Assembly: GCA_004026145.2 (NCBI GenBank)
Contig: CP034986.1
Location: 13,441,804 to 13,505,803, forward strand
Length of the DNA: 64,000 nt
Source of the DNA: Takifugu bimaculatus
Taxonomy: Eukaryota; Chordata; Actinopteri; Tetraodontiformes; Tetraodontidae
Direction: 5' to 3'
This document shows positions 33,196-46,900 of this stretch, one piece after another. A program made the position numbers and the translations under genes. Under the pieces are notes generated by a model. It searched no databases, was not told the DNA's origin, and worked only from the letters and a program-made list of their open reading frames with translations. How positions within the stretch are numbered: position 1 is the stretch's first letter; each line of letters starts with the position of its first letter.

Positions 33196-34818
33196 TGTAC
33201 ATAAAGCAGATGGATTCACGCTGACTTACTTTACAAAACACATAAATCCCAAGTTCTCCTCCAGCACACAATTGGGCAAAAACACACAGTTACCTGCAGT
33301 AACAGAACAATACTTGTAGTGGAACCTGAGAGTATGTGCAGAAAATGCAATCCTCCAAATTTCTATCCTGCTGACAACACATGACCAAAAAAACCTGCGG
33401 AAGTTTTAACCTTGTGTCGCCTTCGCAACTCACTGACAGAGGATAATGTGACATTTGCCGAACGTGTGTGAAAATACGGACACACGGACACCACCTCCTG
33501 CGGGACGGAGTGTGACTCAGAGGTCATTCCAATAAAAAGAAAAGGGGACGTTTTAAGTGAGAGTGGAAATCCAATTAGGACTCTGGTACAGTCGCCGTGG
33601 CATTTAACAAAGAACTCTCCTCCGTCCGTCTAATGCACTTTACGTTATAGCATTGTCCCGTATTATGTGTCTAAGATAAGTTAGGCTTCCACCCAGAGCC
33701 GTGATGATGGCATTAGCCAACACACGCTGTAACGACCAATCACTGCTGCTTATATCCATCATGTGTTTATGCACACGTGTACACCTTTCCTGAAATATGT
33801 GTATTATCTCAAGGCGGGGAGGAGAAAAAAATCAATAAAAGGCAATATTCCTATTGGATTTAGTTTATGCCATCGACCCATTTCTGCCAGTCCGATGCAT
33901 AGATCATGCGCGCAGCGGCGCGCGAATGATCTTCTCACCTCCACCCGGGGTCAGCGCATCGACGGTCACAGCTGCTGCGTCGGGGGTTTACCTGGCGCTC
34001 AGATAACAGACTGGATGAGGCAGGAAAAAAGAGAAGTGATGGAAAACTGGACTGGGAGAGATGACGGCGACGCCAGCCTGAAATAAACACAGCAGGCAGA
34101 TTTAGTTTTGAGTCACTGGAAGCTTTTACTGGTTTTGGCTGTCTTTGGTGGTTTGAGGTTTATGTCGGTTCATTGTTTTGGTGAACTGGTTTGCTCCAGA
34201 TTCAGCATCGTGTTGTTTTCCAATATTTCCAGTACAATTAGCATGTGACAACATGTGAGTCATCAGCCCCCCACAGAGGTCAACACGTGATGCCCCAAAG
34301 GTCGTAATCAGGCCCCTTGTGCCAGCCGTTGCCTTGACTTTGCCTCCGCCCACCAAACTGTCTCGCAACCCGTTTACAGGAACCCAACATTGCAAAGTGG
34401 CAGGAGACCGACCTGGCGACTCGCGGCGCCACTCGTCTGGACCGATAATGAGTTCCCACAGGCCTGGGATGGGGCACCAAATGTGTGTGCGTGTCGACTA
34501 GAGATGTATGTGGGTCCTTCCTTGTTATTGAAGAACAGAGATTTAATGGCAAAAGGAGATAGAGAAAGTTTAAACTTGAAATCGCCCCAGTTTGGTCAAC
34601 CCCCAGCAGGGTTTGGCTGTAATGAGGGCTGGTTCTGCTCTTGCTGTCTGCTGCCCTCTGTCAGTTTCTCTGCTTCTGCCTTTTCTTGTCCGTCTCTGTG
34701 CTCCGCGGCGGATGGTACAGACAACAGATCACTCCCAGGAGGCCTTGCCCTGAAACATTATCCATCATGTTGACAGCGGCACAGCTCCAGAGTCTTAAAG
34801 TGAAGAAAATATCATGTT
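33196..34818. other. Gene-free block, part 4
   Basis: No coding exon is recognised. A 32-base imperfect hairpin with GC-rich core lies at 33901-33932. Otherwise unique DNA. Confidence 0.42.
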
Positions 34819-35180
34819 CTACAAGCAGATAAACTCCTGCTTCGGACTCTCCCGGACTTTTATTTCCTGGATCGAATCTGTTTCACTCTGGCTGACAGAA
34901 CAGGTGCGGAAGAGCTTTTGGAGTTCAATATCATCGAGATCAAAATCACCGTTTTTAAGATGAAACGACAGCCCAAATCGATATTTATCTGACAGGTATT
35001 GGAGCACAACCACTTGGGTCCACGGTGGTAGGAACACTGTTATACACGTCACCCGGCAACTGTTGGCAGTCTATCACACTGGCTGTCCTTGTAAACATAA
35101 AAACCACACACAGACAAGCGCAGATGACAAGGAAAACGCTGAGATATATGATGTAGGGAGGAAGGTAAGAGGACTCTGGG
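34819..35180 (-). other. Possible small membrane-protein exons, unconfirmed
   Basis: On the minus strand, a good acceptor (CCCGTTTACACCCCCCAG) near 35180 is followed by an open frame with a hydrophobic segment (YIIYLSVFLVICACLCVV). A possible 64-base intron (donor GTGACG after 35056, acceptor CTGTCAG before 34992) would join it in phase to a second frame ending in a stop at 34819. The joined piece would be a single-pass membrane protein tail with an acidic C-terminal part (DFDLDDIELQKLF). I know no family match and found no first exon. The hydrophobic stretch could be an accident of AC-rich antisense DNA. Confidence 0.15.
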
Positions 35181-37847
35181 GGGTGTAAACGGGAAGACCC
35201 AGATGGAAAATATTGCACTTATGACTTCAAGCTAGGAAGCGATAAAACCTCCAGTGAACGAACAATCACATCACCCATCGCAGAAACGGCATCGTCGATG
35301 TTCAGTCAAAGACGTCTATAAATCAGTCCCGGGCACACACCACGCTGGCCCGGAAAATCCTGGATCCGTCCCGTTATACCTCTTTGCTCTTCTACGACAG
35401 TCTGGTAAGGACCCCCCCCCCGATCATAGCTGACTGTTGGCTCTGCAAGCTAATGCATGTGAAGGCCCTCTACTGTCATTGCAAACAGTTGCCAAATGTA
35501 GGGGTAACCACTGCCAGGAACCAGGAAGCTTCTTATCTGACACATTTGGGATTCGCCAGCTAATATTTAATTTCCCGGGGAGTGAGGACATAGGTTTTTT
35601 TTTTTTACATGTAAATCGGATGTAAATCCAGATTTACGCACGAAACAAATCCAGGTAAGGTCAAAAAAGAAATGTTCCCACCTTTCCATGTGTTGACCAG
35701 AAAGAGCTCCCACTGTTTCTGTGATTCATCCAGGAACTGGGATCACTTCCAGGGACATTCAGGTGCAAAAGCTGCACAGGCCGAGTATGAAATCAGTTTG
35801 GAGTGACTTCTACTGTGGTTCAAAGTTCTGTGGGCCTTCATAGTTTCTATAGAAGTCTCCCAGCTCATTGCTTGAAGTCAAGCGAGCATGACAATAACTG
35901 CAAAAAAAAGGGGGGTTTCAGACCTTCAAACCTGTCAGCCAAAATGCTCAAAAAAGTTGAAGAAAGTGCACACACCTGGCTCCACTGCCAGATACTGCGA
36001 GGCATACAGGACAATGGGGGACAAAAGGAGCTCCGGCTTTTGTTGCTCTTCCTCCTCAAGAATTCCAACTGCATTCAATCACGTCTTTCTCAAGGTCTGT
36101 GTGAGCTGAAGGAAACTTAAGGTCAGGAGTTTGCAAAGAAAAACGGAGATGCGGAGACGATGGAGGATGAATAGTAGAGGTGCATGAAGAGTGTGAAAGA
36201 TGATAAAAGGAGAGAGAATCAGTCGTCTTTAATTCACCGAGGTCGACACGCGGGGATTTATGGACAGAACCATGTTCCGTGAGCGCATGTGAAAACACGT
36301 TTCCATACTTCAACACTGACCTTGTGAAACTCCAAAAAAATGCCGGAATTCTTTCGACGTGGCCGTTTCAAGGTGACTTTACATGCAGACAGACTCTCAA
36401 AGACGGGCAGAGCCACAGACCCTGACTGGCTCCATGGGTCAACAATCTGCCCCAGTTATTTTGATAGAGAGCCGAAAACATCCTCGTTGGAGTTCTTTCG
36501 TTTTGCCAGCAAACAGCAAATGAATCCTCCCAAATAGTGATTCTGACGTGCTTGACCTGCCTCTGATGCAGGATGCGCACGTGCGCATCCAGTGCCAGGA
36601 CCATGGAAGAAGAAGAAGAAGAGGGGTGGACATCTTGGCTCATGTTTAGCTCAGGCTGAACATGAGCTCAGATTGAAGCCAGTGAGAGGGAGGTTAGCGC
36701 TCCATCCACAGCAGTGGAGATGGGGGAGGTTCGAGCAACGAACAGTTCGAATGTGACAGTGATGCTGCAACCTTGAAACCTTAGGTGGGCGGGAGACGAG
36801 GCCCGCCGGTGTTTTGTGTCAGTGAGCGCTAGTGAGGGAGATCAGAGGCCTGTTGCTGCATGGTGACGGGAGACTCCACGCAGGGACAAGGACACATGTG
36901 ACTTCCAACTCCCTGCCAGTGAAGGGACTTGGCCGTCTCCTCCCCTGCTGTGCAAAGAACACAGCGGAACACAGATTCAAGGTTCATTACTGCGTGTTCT
37001 CATCTCGCACGAGGTTATGGGTGGAACTGGTGTGTGTATTTATAGAGAACGCAGACATCAGACTGGCTTAATGACATGAGGTACGGATGTGCCACAGGAT
37101 CCAGCTCATTTAGCACCACTGTGCTGTCTTGATCGCTGGGTTCTCACGGGTCGGTCACAATGGCGAGGTGGGGGATCATAGGCAAGAAACGCGTCAGTCA
37201 AGAGAAAAATTCTGCTCAGTGGATGAGCAGCTGTGAACCGTACACTGAGGGTTGCTTCGACGTACAGACGCCTCCTTAGCTTAGCCTGTTGTTAAGTTTA
37301 AGTCAAGATGTCCTGTAAATTCAACAAACTGAAACCAGATACCCGAGAACAGTGCTTGGCATCCTGATACAAGGGTGTCAAAGAGAAAGAGGTGCTTTCA
37401 TATAGACTGGGTCTCTCAAATCTTTCTTCATCTTTTTGGTTGACCTGCGCGGCAGCAAAGTCAAAAATATGCACACGCATGCACTCCCCTTCAGAATAGC
37501 ATCCCCGGAATGAAAGGTGCAGCCCCGCCGCCTCGTCTAGCCCCTCCCACCCCCACTCGCTCCTCTCCCCCACTTCAAACATCAAAAAGAAGGGTGCTGT
37601 CTCCAGAAAGGCTCACCCAAGGCTCATAGGGGAGGGGTGGGTTTCAGAATTCTGTCTGAGAGCGGGGTGATAGATAGGGGGGGAAAAAAAGACGTGGCTG
37701 ATGTTGGCGCCTCATTTATGTCCTGCGCACTCCCCTTGTGTGCTGGGCGAGGACTGGGTTCCACTGATTAGTGCGAGAATGTTCTAAAGAAAACGAGAAG
37801 GTGCCATGCTACTGCCTGTAGCAAAGTTACACTGACGGAAAGACTGG

Positions 37848-37888
<41 letters not shown>

Positions 37889-38480
37889 ATCAGTGAAAGG
37901 GAAAGAGACGTTAAGATGGCGCGCTGGTGCAATGATTAAGTCATTTTTCATTCTCGCCTTTGAGTGTCTTGTCTTTGATGCTGGTTTTAAAAAAGCCCCT
38001 CCCACACAGACATCATTAATGAACAGAGAATTTGTCCCTCAAGTTGGAAGAACAGGGTGACAAGGGTTGGGAGGGGTTGTCAAACAATTCATCCACAAAG
38101 AGACATGATGTGACGGATCACTGTTTTGTTTGTTATGTTAGCGCAGGCATTTTCGTTGGCTAACAGGCCTACCACCACACAGAGGCCTTATTTAATCTTG
38201 CTAAATCAGAAGACCACCCCCCAGTTTTACAGTAATACAGTAATTATCATTCATGAGACAGCCGTTACCGCGCGTGCCTTAAATAGGATAAAGCAGCGAT
38301 GATGTTGTACGGGTATATGATCAATGCAAACATGTCAGAGGACGTTTAATGGGTGTCTTCATGGTGGCTCTTCCCTTCTGATATGACAGTCAGATGAATG
38401 GCTGTGGATCACGCCACTGGCACGGGCCGAGCGCCATCATGGAAAACGATTTTGTGTTTACTTGTTTCCATCTTTAGGGT
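35181..38480. other. Gene-free block, part 5
   Basis: No gene is recognised. There is a C run at about 35411-35420, a T-run at 35596-35605, a short GAA triplet repeat at 36605-36624 and (GT)n at 37851-37887. On the plus strand 35258-35404 is open in two frames and ends at a GTAAGG donor-like site, but there is no supporting neighbour exon. Confidence 0.42.
37851..37887. repeat. (GT)n microsatellite
   Basis: Eighteen uninterrupted GT dinucleotides. Confidence 0.95.
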
Positions 38481-38640
38481 GACTATTACGCAATACAACC
38501 TGCATTAACCGGCCGGGCCACCTGACGCCACGCACTCCATCATGCGGGATATAAGCAGATTGTGCATTTGATTAATGGGACAGCGGCGAAGGTTGTGAAT
38601 AACATTAGGGACCGCATGCTAGCACCAAGTTCTGCTGACG
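38481..38640. promoter_or_regulatory. Candidate conserved non-coding element
   Basis: Unique stretch with ATTAACCGG, TGATTAAT at 38569-38576 and several balanced-composition words of the kind seen in vertebrate non-coding elements. Role inferred, conservation untested. Confidence 0.27.
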
Positions 38641-41238
38641 GGAAACATTGTGACTTTGAGGATAAAAGATCTCCCATTCGCCCACGTTTGGCGTGTGATC
38701 TATACAGAAGATGGAATTCTGACAACTTTAAATGCGATGATAATAAAACTTGTCAGATCGTCTCAGGTAGCTGGCGTCTCCGTCTAATTTTACACCTGCT
38801 GTAGGAAAGTCAGATGAGCCATGCGATGCAGATGAGAACGTAACAGCATTCGCCTTCCTTTTCTTCCCAGGAAGGCGAAGCGAACGATGTAAAGTCTGAT
38901 GCTGTTGATTCTCGCTGGCGTCAGAATGAAAGGCTCGGAGACTGACAGACACAAAAGGGCTTTTTGAGATTTGTTGCAACGGCAGGAGCCTGCCTCTCCC
39001 TCCAAATTTGCCACTTGACAGTGATGGAGAGCCTGTCTGATACCACGATGTGTTAGTCCACGAGCGTGCACCTGCAAACACAACCGGGAGTGTGTTTAAA
39101 GCCCCCATGTCTGTCTGACAACATCATTAGTGTGTCTGTGTCTGTGTGTGTTACGTCTTCTTTCTTCTGTCTGTCTCTCCTGACGTGGGGAAACAGGTGG
39201 AAGGGTACTGGAAGGGAGCAGACATCATAGGTTCCGTCTGTTACGTCTCAGGAAGCGCTTCAATGTGCTGGGATGCAGATACGCACTGCGGCTGGATGAC
39301 AATGGGGGAAGTGTAGATAATTCCCAGTGAAGACATGAAGACTGGCTTGTACAGTATTTCTCCCAGCAGAGCTCACGATAAGTGCTCATCCCACAACTGT
39401 CACGCTATTTCGCTCCCCCTCAGGCCTCTTATTGCCGTGTGAGGGCCCCAATTACCGTAGGCACACAAGACAATTCACGTGTCAACCGCAGACATCCAAT
39501 CCTCTTTTCAGAGGCAGTTGCTATGACTTCAAACCATAACATTTGTGAACAAAACCCATTTTTCTGTGTGGTCTTCTCAACCAAAACAGCAGAAAACAGA
39601 AGGGAACGATGATAGGTTGTTGGTATTCACTTATGTCTGATCCAAATATTGCCAGCACCAGCCTGGCCAGGTGACTTCTGATCCCTCTCCACCCTCTCAC
39701 CTGAGCCACAGCGGCCCGTCTGCACCGATCAACACGCTCACTTCACTGTGAGTTGTAGTTATGCATGAAGTCACAGCACCTCCTCATTCGAGGCTGCGAG
39801 GGCGTGATGTGATTGTCACAGAAATTGCTGAAGATGGTGACAGACACTGGGGGGCTAACAGCCTCTCGCTGGCAATAAAATCATCAAAAACGAACACATT
39901 CCCACTTCACGCGCACGGTTTCTCCACATTTTTCTTTGATCCGTCTGGTAAAAATGACCTGGCAGCGAATAAAAGGTTCTGAAAAGGAAGGAAGGAAGGC
40001 AGAGAAAATTAAAAGACAAGGAGGTGAAATGGTGCTCTTCACTGCTGGGCCTCATGCCCCCTTCTCTCCACATGAGAGGGGGGCCTCTGATGAGGTGTTG
40101 ATTGCCTGTGGGCACAAGTGGTTTCTCCAAACACTCCAAGAGTGGCCCATCCTCTGATTAGATTCAAGTGTTATAACGGCAAATAGGCTCAGACACTCGA
40201 CCGTATATTACAGCATTGAGAAAGACCTCAAGGCCAGCGCTTTTATTAAAATGGTGTCCTGTAAACACCCGGACCAACCTAAAGGTCGTTTTGCGGAAGG
40301 CGTCATGCACGGTTTCATATCTGAAGTCAGAATATATTAATCCAACTCAGTGTGGCACTCTATACGTGAATGCTTTTTTAGCTCTCAGGATTAAAATGGT
40401 CATTAAAAGAAGCTGTGCTATCGTTTTACTGTCTTTTTATGACTTGAACTGAAAAAATGAAGAGAAAACCAGTCAGGAAAAGAACAGAAAATGAGCTAAA
40501 ACAAGCAAAAACCTCTTTTGGGGAAAAAAGGGGCCCACACTGCCCCCTACCATATACAGTGGTACTTCAGAGTGCTGCTAATCATACGTGAAATAGCATG
40601 TTGCTCTCCACGCTGTTATATCTTTTTAGAATTTTAGAATTCCCAGGCTGTTTCTTTTCCAGTGGTTATTTATTTATTTTACAATTGTGCTCTTCTTCAC
40701 AGTCAAGCTAGCTTGTCCTGACTGGCAGGCTAAAATCTGACTGAGTTGCTCTGAGATCCTGAAAGGAAGACAGCACAAGCCTGGCGTCCTGTTGAGGGAC
40801 GCACTACATCTACAAAGGTTACAGCTGCGCCACAGTGGCTTTCGCTGCTGTCGCATTTTCTCCTGGGCTGAGAGGAGAAAAGGGTTTTTGACTTCCCGCT
40901 TATGAAAATGTCGGTTGAACTTATGACTCTGGTAGAAGAGCCCTGATTGAGAGGAAATGTTCCATTGTCATTTTCCTAGCAAGGTAATCTGTGATGTACT
41001 GTTCAAAATGGCAGTTCCATTCTTTTTTTTAAAAAAAGAAGCTGTTAGCTCACAGTCCACACACACTCACACACATTAGCCCACCCTGGCATCTCTCTAC
41101 ATATATATAGATGCTCACAAAAACATACATGTACAGGCAGACACTGCATGAATATTTAAGAGGTTTCAGTCTGCATGTGTTCCATATATGTCACTGTCAG
41201 TGTCTCAAGAGCTGGTTTCAGGGCAGGGGGCTGATGAG

Positions 41239-41242
<4 letters not shown>

Positions 41243-41297
<55 letters not shown>
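41243..41297. repeat. (GT)n microsatellite
   Basis: About 27 uninterrupted GT dinucleotides, the longest GT tract in the middle of the window. Confidence 0.96.
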
Positions 41298-41298
<1 letters not shown>

Positions 41299-41423
41299 AG
41301 TGTGGGCACAATGGCGAACACAAAGTGGCCTTCTTCATATATCATGTAGCTCCTCCTCGCCAGGAGCACTGCTTCTGTCGAGTGTATGAGATGAGCACAC
41401 AAGACCTCACCGCTCTTCATCCT

Positions 41424-41424
<1 letters not shown>

Positions 41425-41454
<30 letters not shown>

Positions 41455-41477
41455 GGAGAGAGTGAGAGAGAGAGAGG
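41425..41477. repeat. Compound (GT)n(GA)n microsatellite
   Basis: Twelve GT units passing into GA-rich repeat. It has the same GT-to-GA arrangement as the tract at 23632-23709. Confidence 0.93.
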
Positions 41478-44214
41478 AAGAGAACATTATGTACATCTGT
41501 GTGAAGAAAGCAGGTCAGTGGGGTAGGTCGGGCCATAAGTGTGTGGGAGGTGTGTGAGTCTTCTGGATGCATGAAGTTTGGTGAATTATTAATTTTCTTT
41601 CGACATGTTTAATTAAGAGATCATCACCGTGCATTTCAGAATATTAAATATAAATTTGCAACATTCACTCATATCTACAATTTGATAAATCTGTAAATAT
41701 CTGTTGTCAGAAACCTTTAGAGAACCCCCCCCCCCCACACACACACACACAATTTCCTTTACCATTATGGGAAATGTTTATCTAGACTCAATTATTAAAT
41801 TCATATTTAAAAATGCTTTTTGTATTGTGTGTTTTAATGAGTGCAAATGAGCATAAGAACCCGTGTGTCAGAACTAATGCTGCCCTGTCATTGGCTGAAA
41901 ACCATCCAAGCCCAACTCCCATGTGACCTTTGTGGCCTCAGGACAAGAATCCAGCACTGCAATAAAACGTTCCCATAAACCATCTACTGTAGCGACTTAG
42001 CCACACGTAAAGGATTAATGACCTGGCCGACGATGCCTTGCTTTTCCACCGAACGCTGTGCGATGGGTAAACGACACCCCCTGCGGAGTCTGACAGGAAC
42101 TCGCAGCGCTCCGTCGCCCCGTGTCCACTCTCAGCGTGGCGCCTGATGTCATCACATGAGCCTCGTCTCTGGCGCAGAGTAAATCTGGTGTAATAAGACA
42201 GGAAACTGTTTATAATGCTGCTTATTAACACTGTAAAACATTTACACACAGTTTTCACTCACTTCTTTGTTACCAGCCAGCAGCTACCAGACATGAAATC
42301 AACAGACACACAATAAAAGGAGGCACTAAAAACCGTCAAAAGGGAATTAACGTCACGTGCATCCACCCCTAACCTTCCAAACACACATGAGTGATCCTCT
42401 TTGCTCCTTGGGTGCTGCCTTCCTTGGACGTTGCAGTTTGTTTTAAGTCAATGACACTGCAAACACTCGCCAGAGCACGAAATGTCCATCGATCCGCTGC
42501 TGAAAATAGTCCCAGACAAACATAGACTTTACTCGTGTTTCAGCAAAAAAAAAAAGAAAAGCCCACTCACATGTTTCAGGATCTCAAGAACTTAAAAAAG
42601 CACAGACAAAATAGAAGATGGGCTACTTAATTACGGTCTGAATCCAATGCTACACCCCCACGTCAGTATCTCTTGTGTAATCTTGCTGCCATCTTGACTC
42701 CAATTATCAGAGCAGTATTGTGCTTTATTGTGAGGTAAAACTGAAATAAAACATTTCAATTTCCTTCAGACAAAGCGCATATTGAAACATGCAGGCTTAC
42801 AACATTTAGCCCCTAAATATTGTTATTGTCTGTTGTTGCAAGCCTCCGTTACACACATCTATCAGTACGTAGCTGATCAGGAAATTAGCCACTCCACCAG
42901 CTGGAGAATGGAGAATTCATGTGTGTATTTAATTGTCTTTTCAACAAATGTAGGAAAGACCTTTTTACCCGACTGCTCTCCATCCATCTTGCCCCCTTTT
43001 AACTCAGCCTCTTTGCAGACCCCTTTTACACATGCTAGCCATACACCGCGGCCGCGCCAGCACGCCAGAGCCAACCTCATTACTGTGTGATTATGCGAAA
43101 TCAGCAGAGAAGAGAATCAAAGCTGCCACTGGAGATGAGTGACTTGTACGGTAAGTGTCCCTGCCCCGATGGATTGGTAGGGGGAGAGATGATAGAACTC
43201 GCTCCCACAGATTCGTGAAGATCAAATTCTCTCTCGGTTCGCCTCCCTCTCAGGCGTCAAAATGAGTTTCAGCGATGAAGCAGATGTTGGAAGTCTATCC
43301 TCCGCTTGCTCTGAGGATGTGAGTGGAGCAGATTTGGGGAGAGCTTAGAAAATGAGGAGAGATCCTCGCTTCGATAGGCCTGGAGAATTCTGGGAGCCTT
43401 GCATAGAGGGGTTGAAACGCCGTCATTTATATTCAAGGACAGTCAAGGAGTGGGTATAAATCAATGCGTGGGCTTTAACCCGTCTCATCCCCACGCTTTA
43501 GTTCAGAGATTGGTCCCAAAACCTCAGCAGTAGCTGCAAGTATGTTCGGGGTAATTGAACCTGCCAAAACAACTCGCTCCTACTCAGACAGGAGCCCCAA
43601 TCCACGCAGAAATACACACATTTATACACACAGTAGCCATCAGTGCAGCGTGAGATAACGAGACCGTGCCAAGGATGACCTGGGGGGGGGGAGGTGGAGA
43701 GACGGACGGCAAAGGCGGATGAGTGAAAGAGTAAGAAAGTGGTCACGCTCGGCTTCCTTCTGCCATGTAGCTGCCCTATCTCTCCGCTGCACTGACCCTC
43801 TACATGACTCGCTCCACGCCTTATCAGTGCTTTCCGCGCTCCCCCGGTCTTTCTCCCCCAGCGTTGCGCCAGAATGTGATTCAGAAACACAACACCAGAT
43901 ATAGGTTGAGTCATAGAGCGGCACTATCGTCTCCGGACACAGAGCCCAGCCCGTCAGCCTGCGGTCATCAAGCGGTTCAACCAGTCATTTAAAAGTGTGG
44001 GTCTCCCTGGGGCACATGCAGACACATGTTCATGGAGACTACACAAACACCTGCCTGCAAAAACACACACTGTGCTCGTTTGCCCACCAGTAGCCCTTTA
44101 ATCGAAGTGGTATTTGCAGGTAAAGGGCTTCATTTAAATGCATTTCTTCAGCCTAGAGCCAGACGCTCACACACAGAAACACATTCGTCCACTGACAGAC
44201 ACACTTGAGCTCAT

Positions 44215-44350
44215 ATGCACAATGGCAACAATACTTATTGAAGCTGACAGGGGCCTTATCCACCTAATCCAAATTTACATACACCACATCCGTTGGCTTT
44301 CCAACAAAAGCATTAGCGCCCTTCTTATCCCATGCAAATAAGGCGTAACA
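44215..44350. promoter_or_regulatory. Candidate enhancer-like element with POU octamer
   Basis: Contains the exact octamer ATGCAAAT at 44332-44339 and CATTAGCG in non-repetitive sequence of even composition. Octamers bind POU-domain factors. A role as a neural or early enhancer for klf7 is inference only. Confidence 0.3.
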
Positions 44351-46900
44351 TTGGGCTTATTGTCCAGACTGTCAGCAGAGGGGCTTTACACGGGCAGGCA
44401 CAAAAAGCAAGTCAACCGTCAACGCAGGAGCTACTGTAGGTCACCACGAAATATAAACAGCATTGCGTTAAAGTGGAGTGGGGGAAAGAATGACGTACAT
44501 TTTCAAAAATCCTGGGCAATGTTTCCGGAGGATTACATTGTAACTGTCAAACCAATGATTGGATGTTGCAAGAACCCGCATGCCAAAATGAAGGCTGTTG
44601 GGGATTGGCTAAAAATGTGGCTAACCTTTCAATAATGAGACGATTCAAATCATAAAACGGACATGAGAACTATCCTATTAAACCGGAACTTGGCCGCAAA
44701 GGTCTGTCCTCCAGGGTGTCCTCGAGTATGAATTATAGTTTCTGCCTATTTTGTACTTCACGGCTAAATTGTCGTATTGAAAGTGTGGAACACTCAAGTA
44801 CACAAGTGATAGACAGAAATTCTGCAGTTTCTCTCTTTGGAGGTATTATCCTTGACTTAATGCCTTTTGAGTGGTTTAATGTTGATTCGTGAAGACTTCC
44901 ATCCCTGGAGTCTTATCCACAGAAGGAATCAGCATCTTGGGGCGATGCTCAGTGGCTCTTACCCTCCAAGTGTGGTCCTGACACACCAAGTGTCTGTTAC
45001 TGCGCGATGCTTCTGAAATAGCACGTAATGCGTCATTTCAAAGTGGGCTCAGATTCCTTTGGGGTATCTGTCCCAGGTGGTGCTTGTTCTCAAACACGGT
45101 TTTCTAGGTAAAAGTCTTCTACAGATTTCTAAAGTCTGTGATGCCAAAACACTTGCCCATCTGTCTGGGGTTCTTCTTGTCTTCATTGCATTAAGGCCAA
45201 TCGATGATCTGATCTGATGGAAGCTTTTGATGTAAAAAAAAAAGAAAGAAAAATCACGACGGAGGTTTTTCTGCAGGGCAGGACACACGTGGTCCCAGTC
45301 CCATTTACAAATGCATCGATCTTAGCGAGAAGAATTTGGAATCCCCAGCTCTCTTTGGGGCCTCCAAAAAGGGGGTGGGGGCTGTGCTCCTGAATCAATA
45401 GCCATAAGGAGTCTGGCTCCCGTTTGCTTTCAAGATCTACAGCCAAAGGACCCAGTCATCAAAAGTTAATGAGCTATTTAGATCATGCCGTTTCCTCCGC
45501 TCGCGACTGCAAAAACACTGCTGGACGCGGGAGAACAGAGCCCCTGCGATGGTGCGTGTGTTTTGTGTGTCTCCTATAGATCTTTGCTGGGAGATTGGCA
45601 GGCAAGGAACTACAAAGAAGTGAAAATGGTTATCATGCGCGTGCAGTTGTTCTCGTATTGTCTGCTGCAGCGGCTCGATACGGGTCGCAGCCTTTGCTGC
45701 AGTCAAAAATGGAAAAACAAAGGTCCCTTTTGCCTCAACCACTTTGGATCTGGTTCTGTGTTGTCTAGACATATTACAGATTCATTAAAACACCAGAATT
45801 TTAATATTCTTGTCATTTTCACTCAATGACGCATTAAAGAGCGTGTGATTGGACAGGTAAAAGAACTAGATTGGGTAGAATTTTAAAAGGTTTTCGTTGT
45901 TTTCTCAATTATGTAAATGTGAGATGGAGTTGACTAAATGTTACTCTGTGAGGACATCTGTAGCAGTCAAGTGTGAGTTGCATCCAAATGCTAATGACCG
46001 AACTCATTAGGTGGATTATTGCTCTTCTCATCCCTGCTTTTTACACTGTCGGTCATTGTCTGTGTTCCAACCTGCCTCAGCTCCTTTCTGTTTTATTGCC
46101 TCCCTTCTTTATTTCTCATCTCCCCTTTCTTTCTCTTCCACCCGGACTGGGCGCTAATGATCTGGGCCCGCCCCCGTGTCACCTAGGATTCGTGCCAGCA
46201 TCCCTCGCCGGCCGTTTCCTTGGCCACTGGCCTTGTTAAAGAGATGATGCATAAATGTGGCAGAGGGAAAGTTACAGCTGTCCAAATTCCCTACAGCACA
46301 CTCAAAGACTGGTAGGACTGCTTATTGCTACCGCTGCAAAACCTGTGCTGTCTGCAGCTAGAAAGAAACCTTTGTCATTAAGAATTAACACTATTCTCAC
46401 CGTGACCATGTTTGAAGACAACATACAAACCTATAAAACATAAAGTCAGCTACAATTCCCATGTCAAATCTACTGCAAGCTCGATACTGCCGTGCTGGGA
46501 GTCGGGGCCAAAATAGAGTAAATTTGGATTTTGACCACCTTGCCAGTCAACCGTCCCCGACAAAAAAACGGAGGTAAGCCAGGCAGAGAATTGATTTTTA
46601 GGATGTACCCAGAGGAGGAGGTTTTATCCGCCAGGTTCACTACTGATGCACATTAATGTTTCGCTCCCACCGAAATGGTCCCGAAGCCCAGGGGAATCAA
46701 AGCTCACCTCTGACGATTGATTGGTAGAAAGTTTGTCTTGTCCCTGCACCTACCTGCCAGTCCCCATCTGTATGCATCTATCCATCTGAAGACTGACTGG
46801 CTGCATTCTCCACAAAAACACAAATTTGATGCTGAACCCTTTATCACAGGTACTGAGAGACAAAAAAAGGAGGTAAACAGATGATTTACTCATCCTTGCC
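44351..46900. other. Gene-free block, part 7
   Basis: No gene is recognised. The patch 45960-46030 holds ATGCTAAT (45988-45995) followed by CTCATTAGG and resembles regulatory DNA. Otherwise unique sequence. Confidence 0.4.

Larger units (their letters stand above)
38641..44214. other. Gene-free block, part 6
   Basis: No coding exon is seen. Simple repeats are a long (GT)n at 41243-41297, compound (GT)n(GA)n at 41425-41477 and a C-run plus (CA)n at 41725-41750. Open frames over these tracts are artefacts. The rest is unique DNA without a recognised family. Confidence 0.45.
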
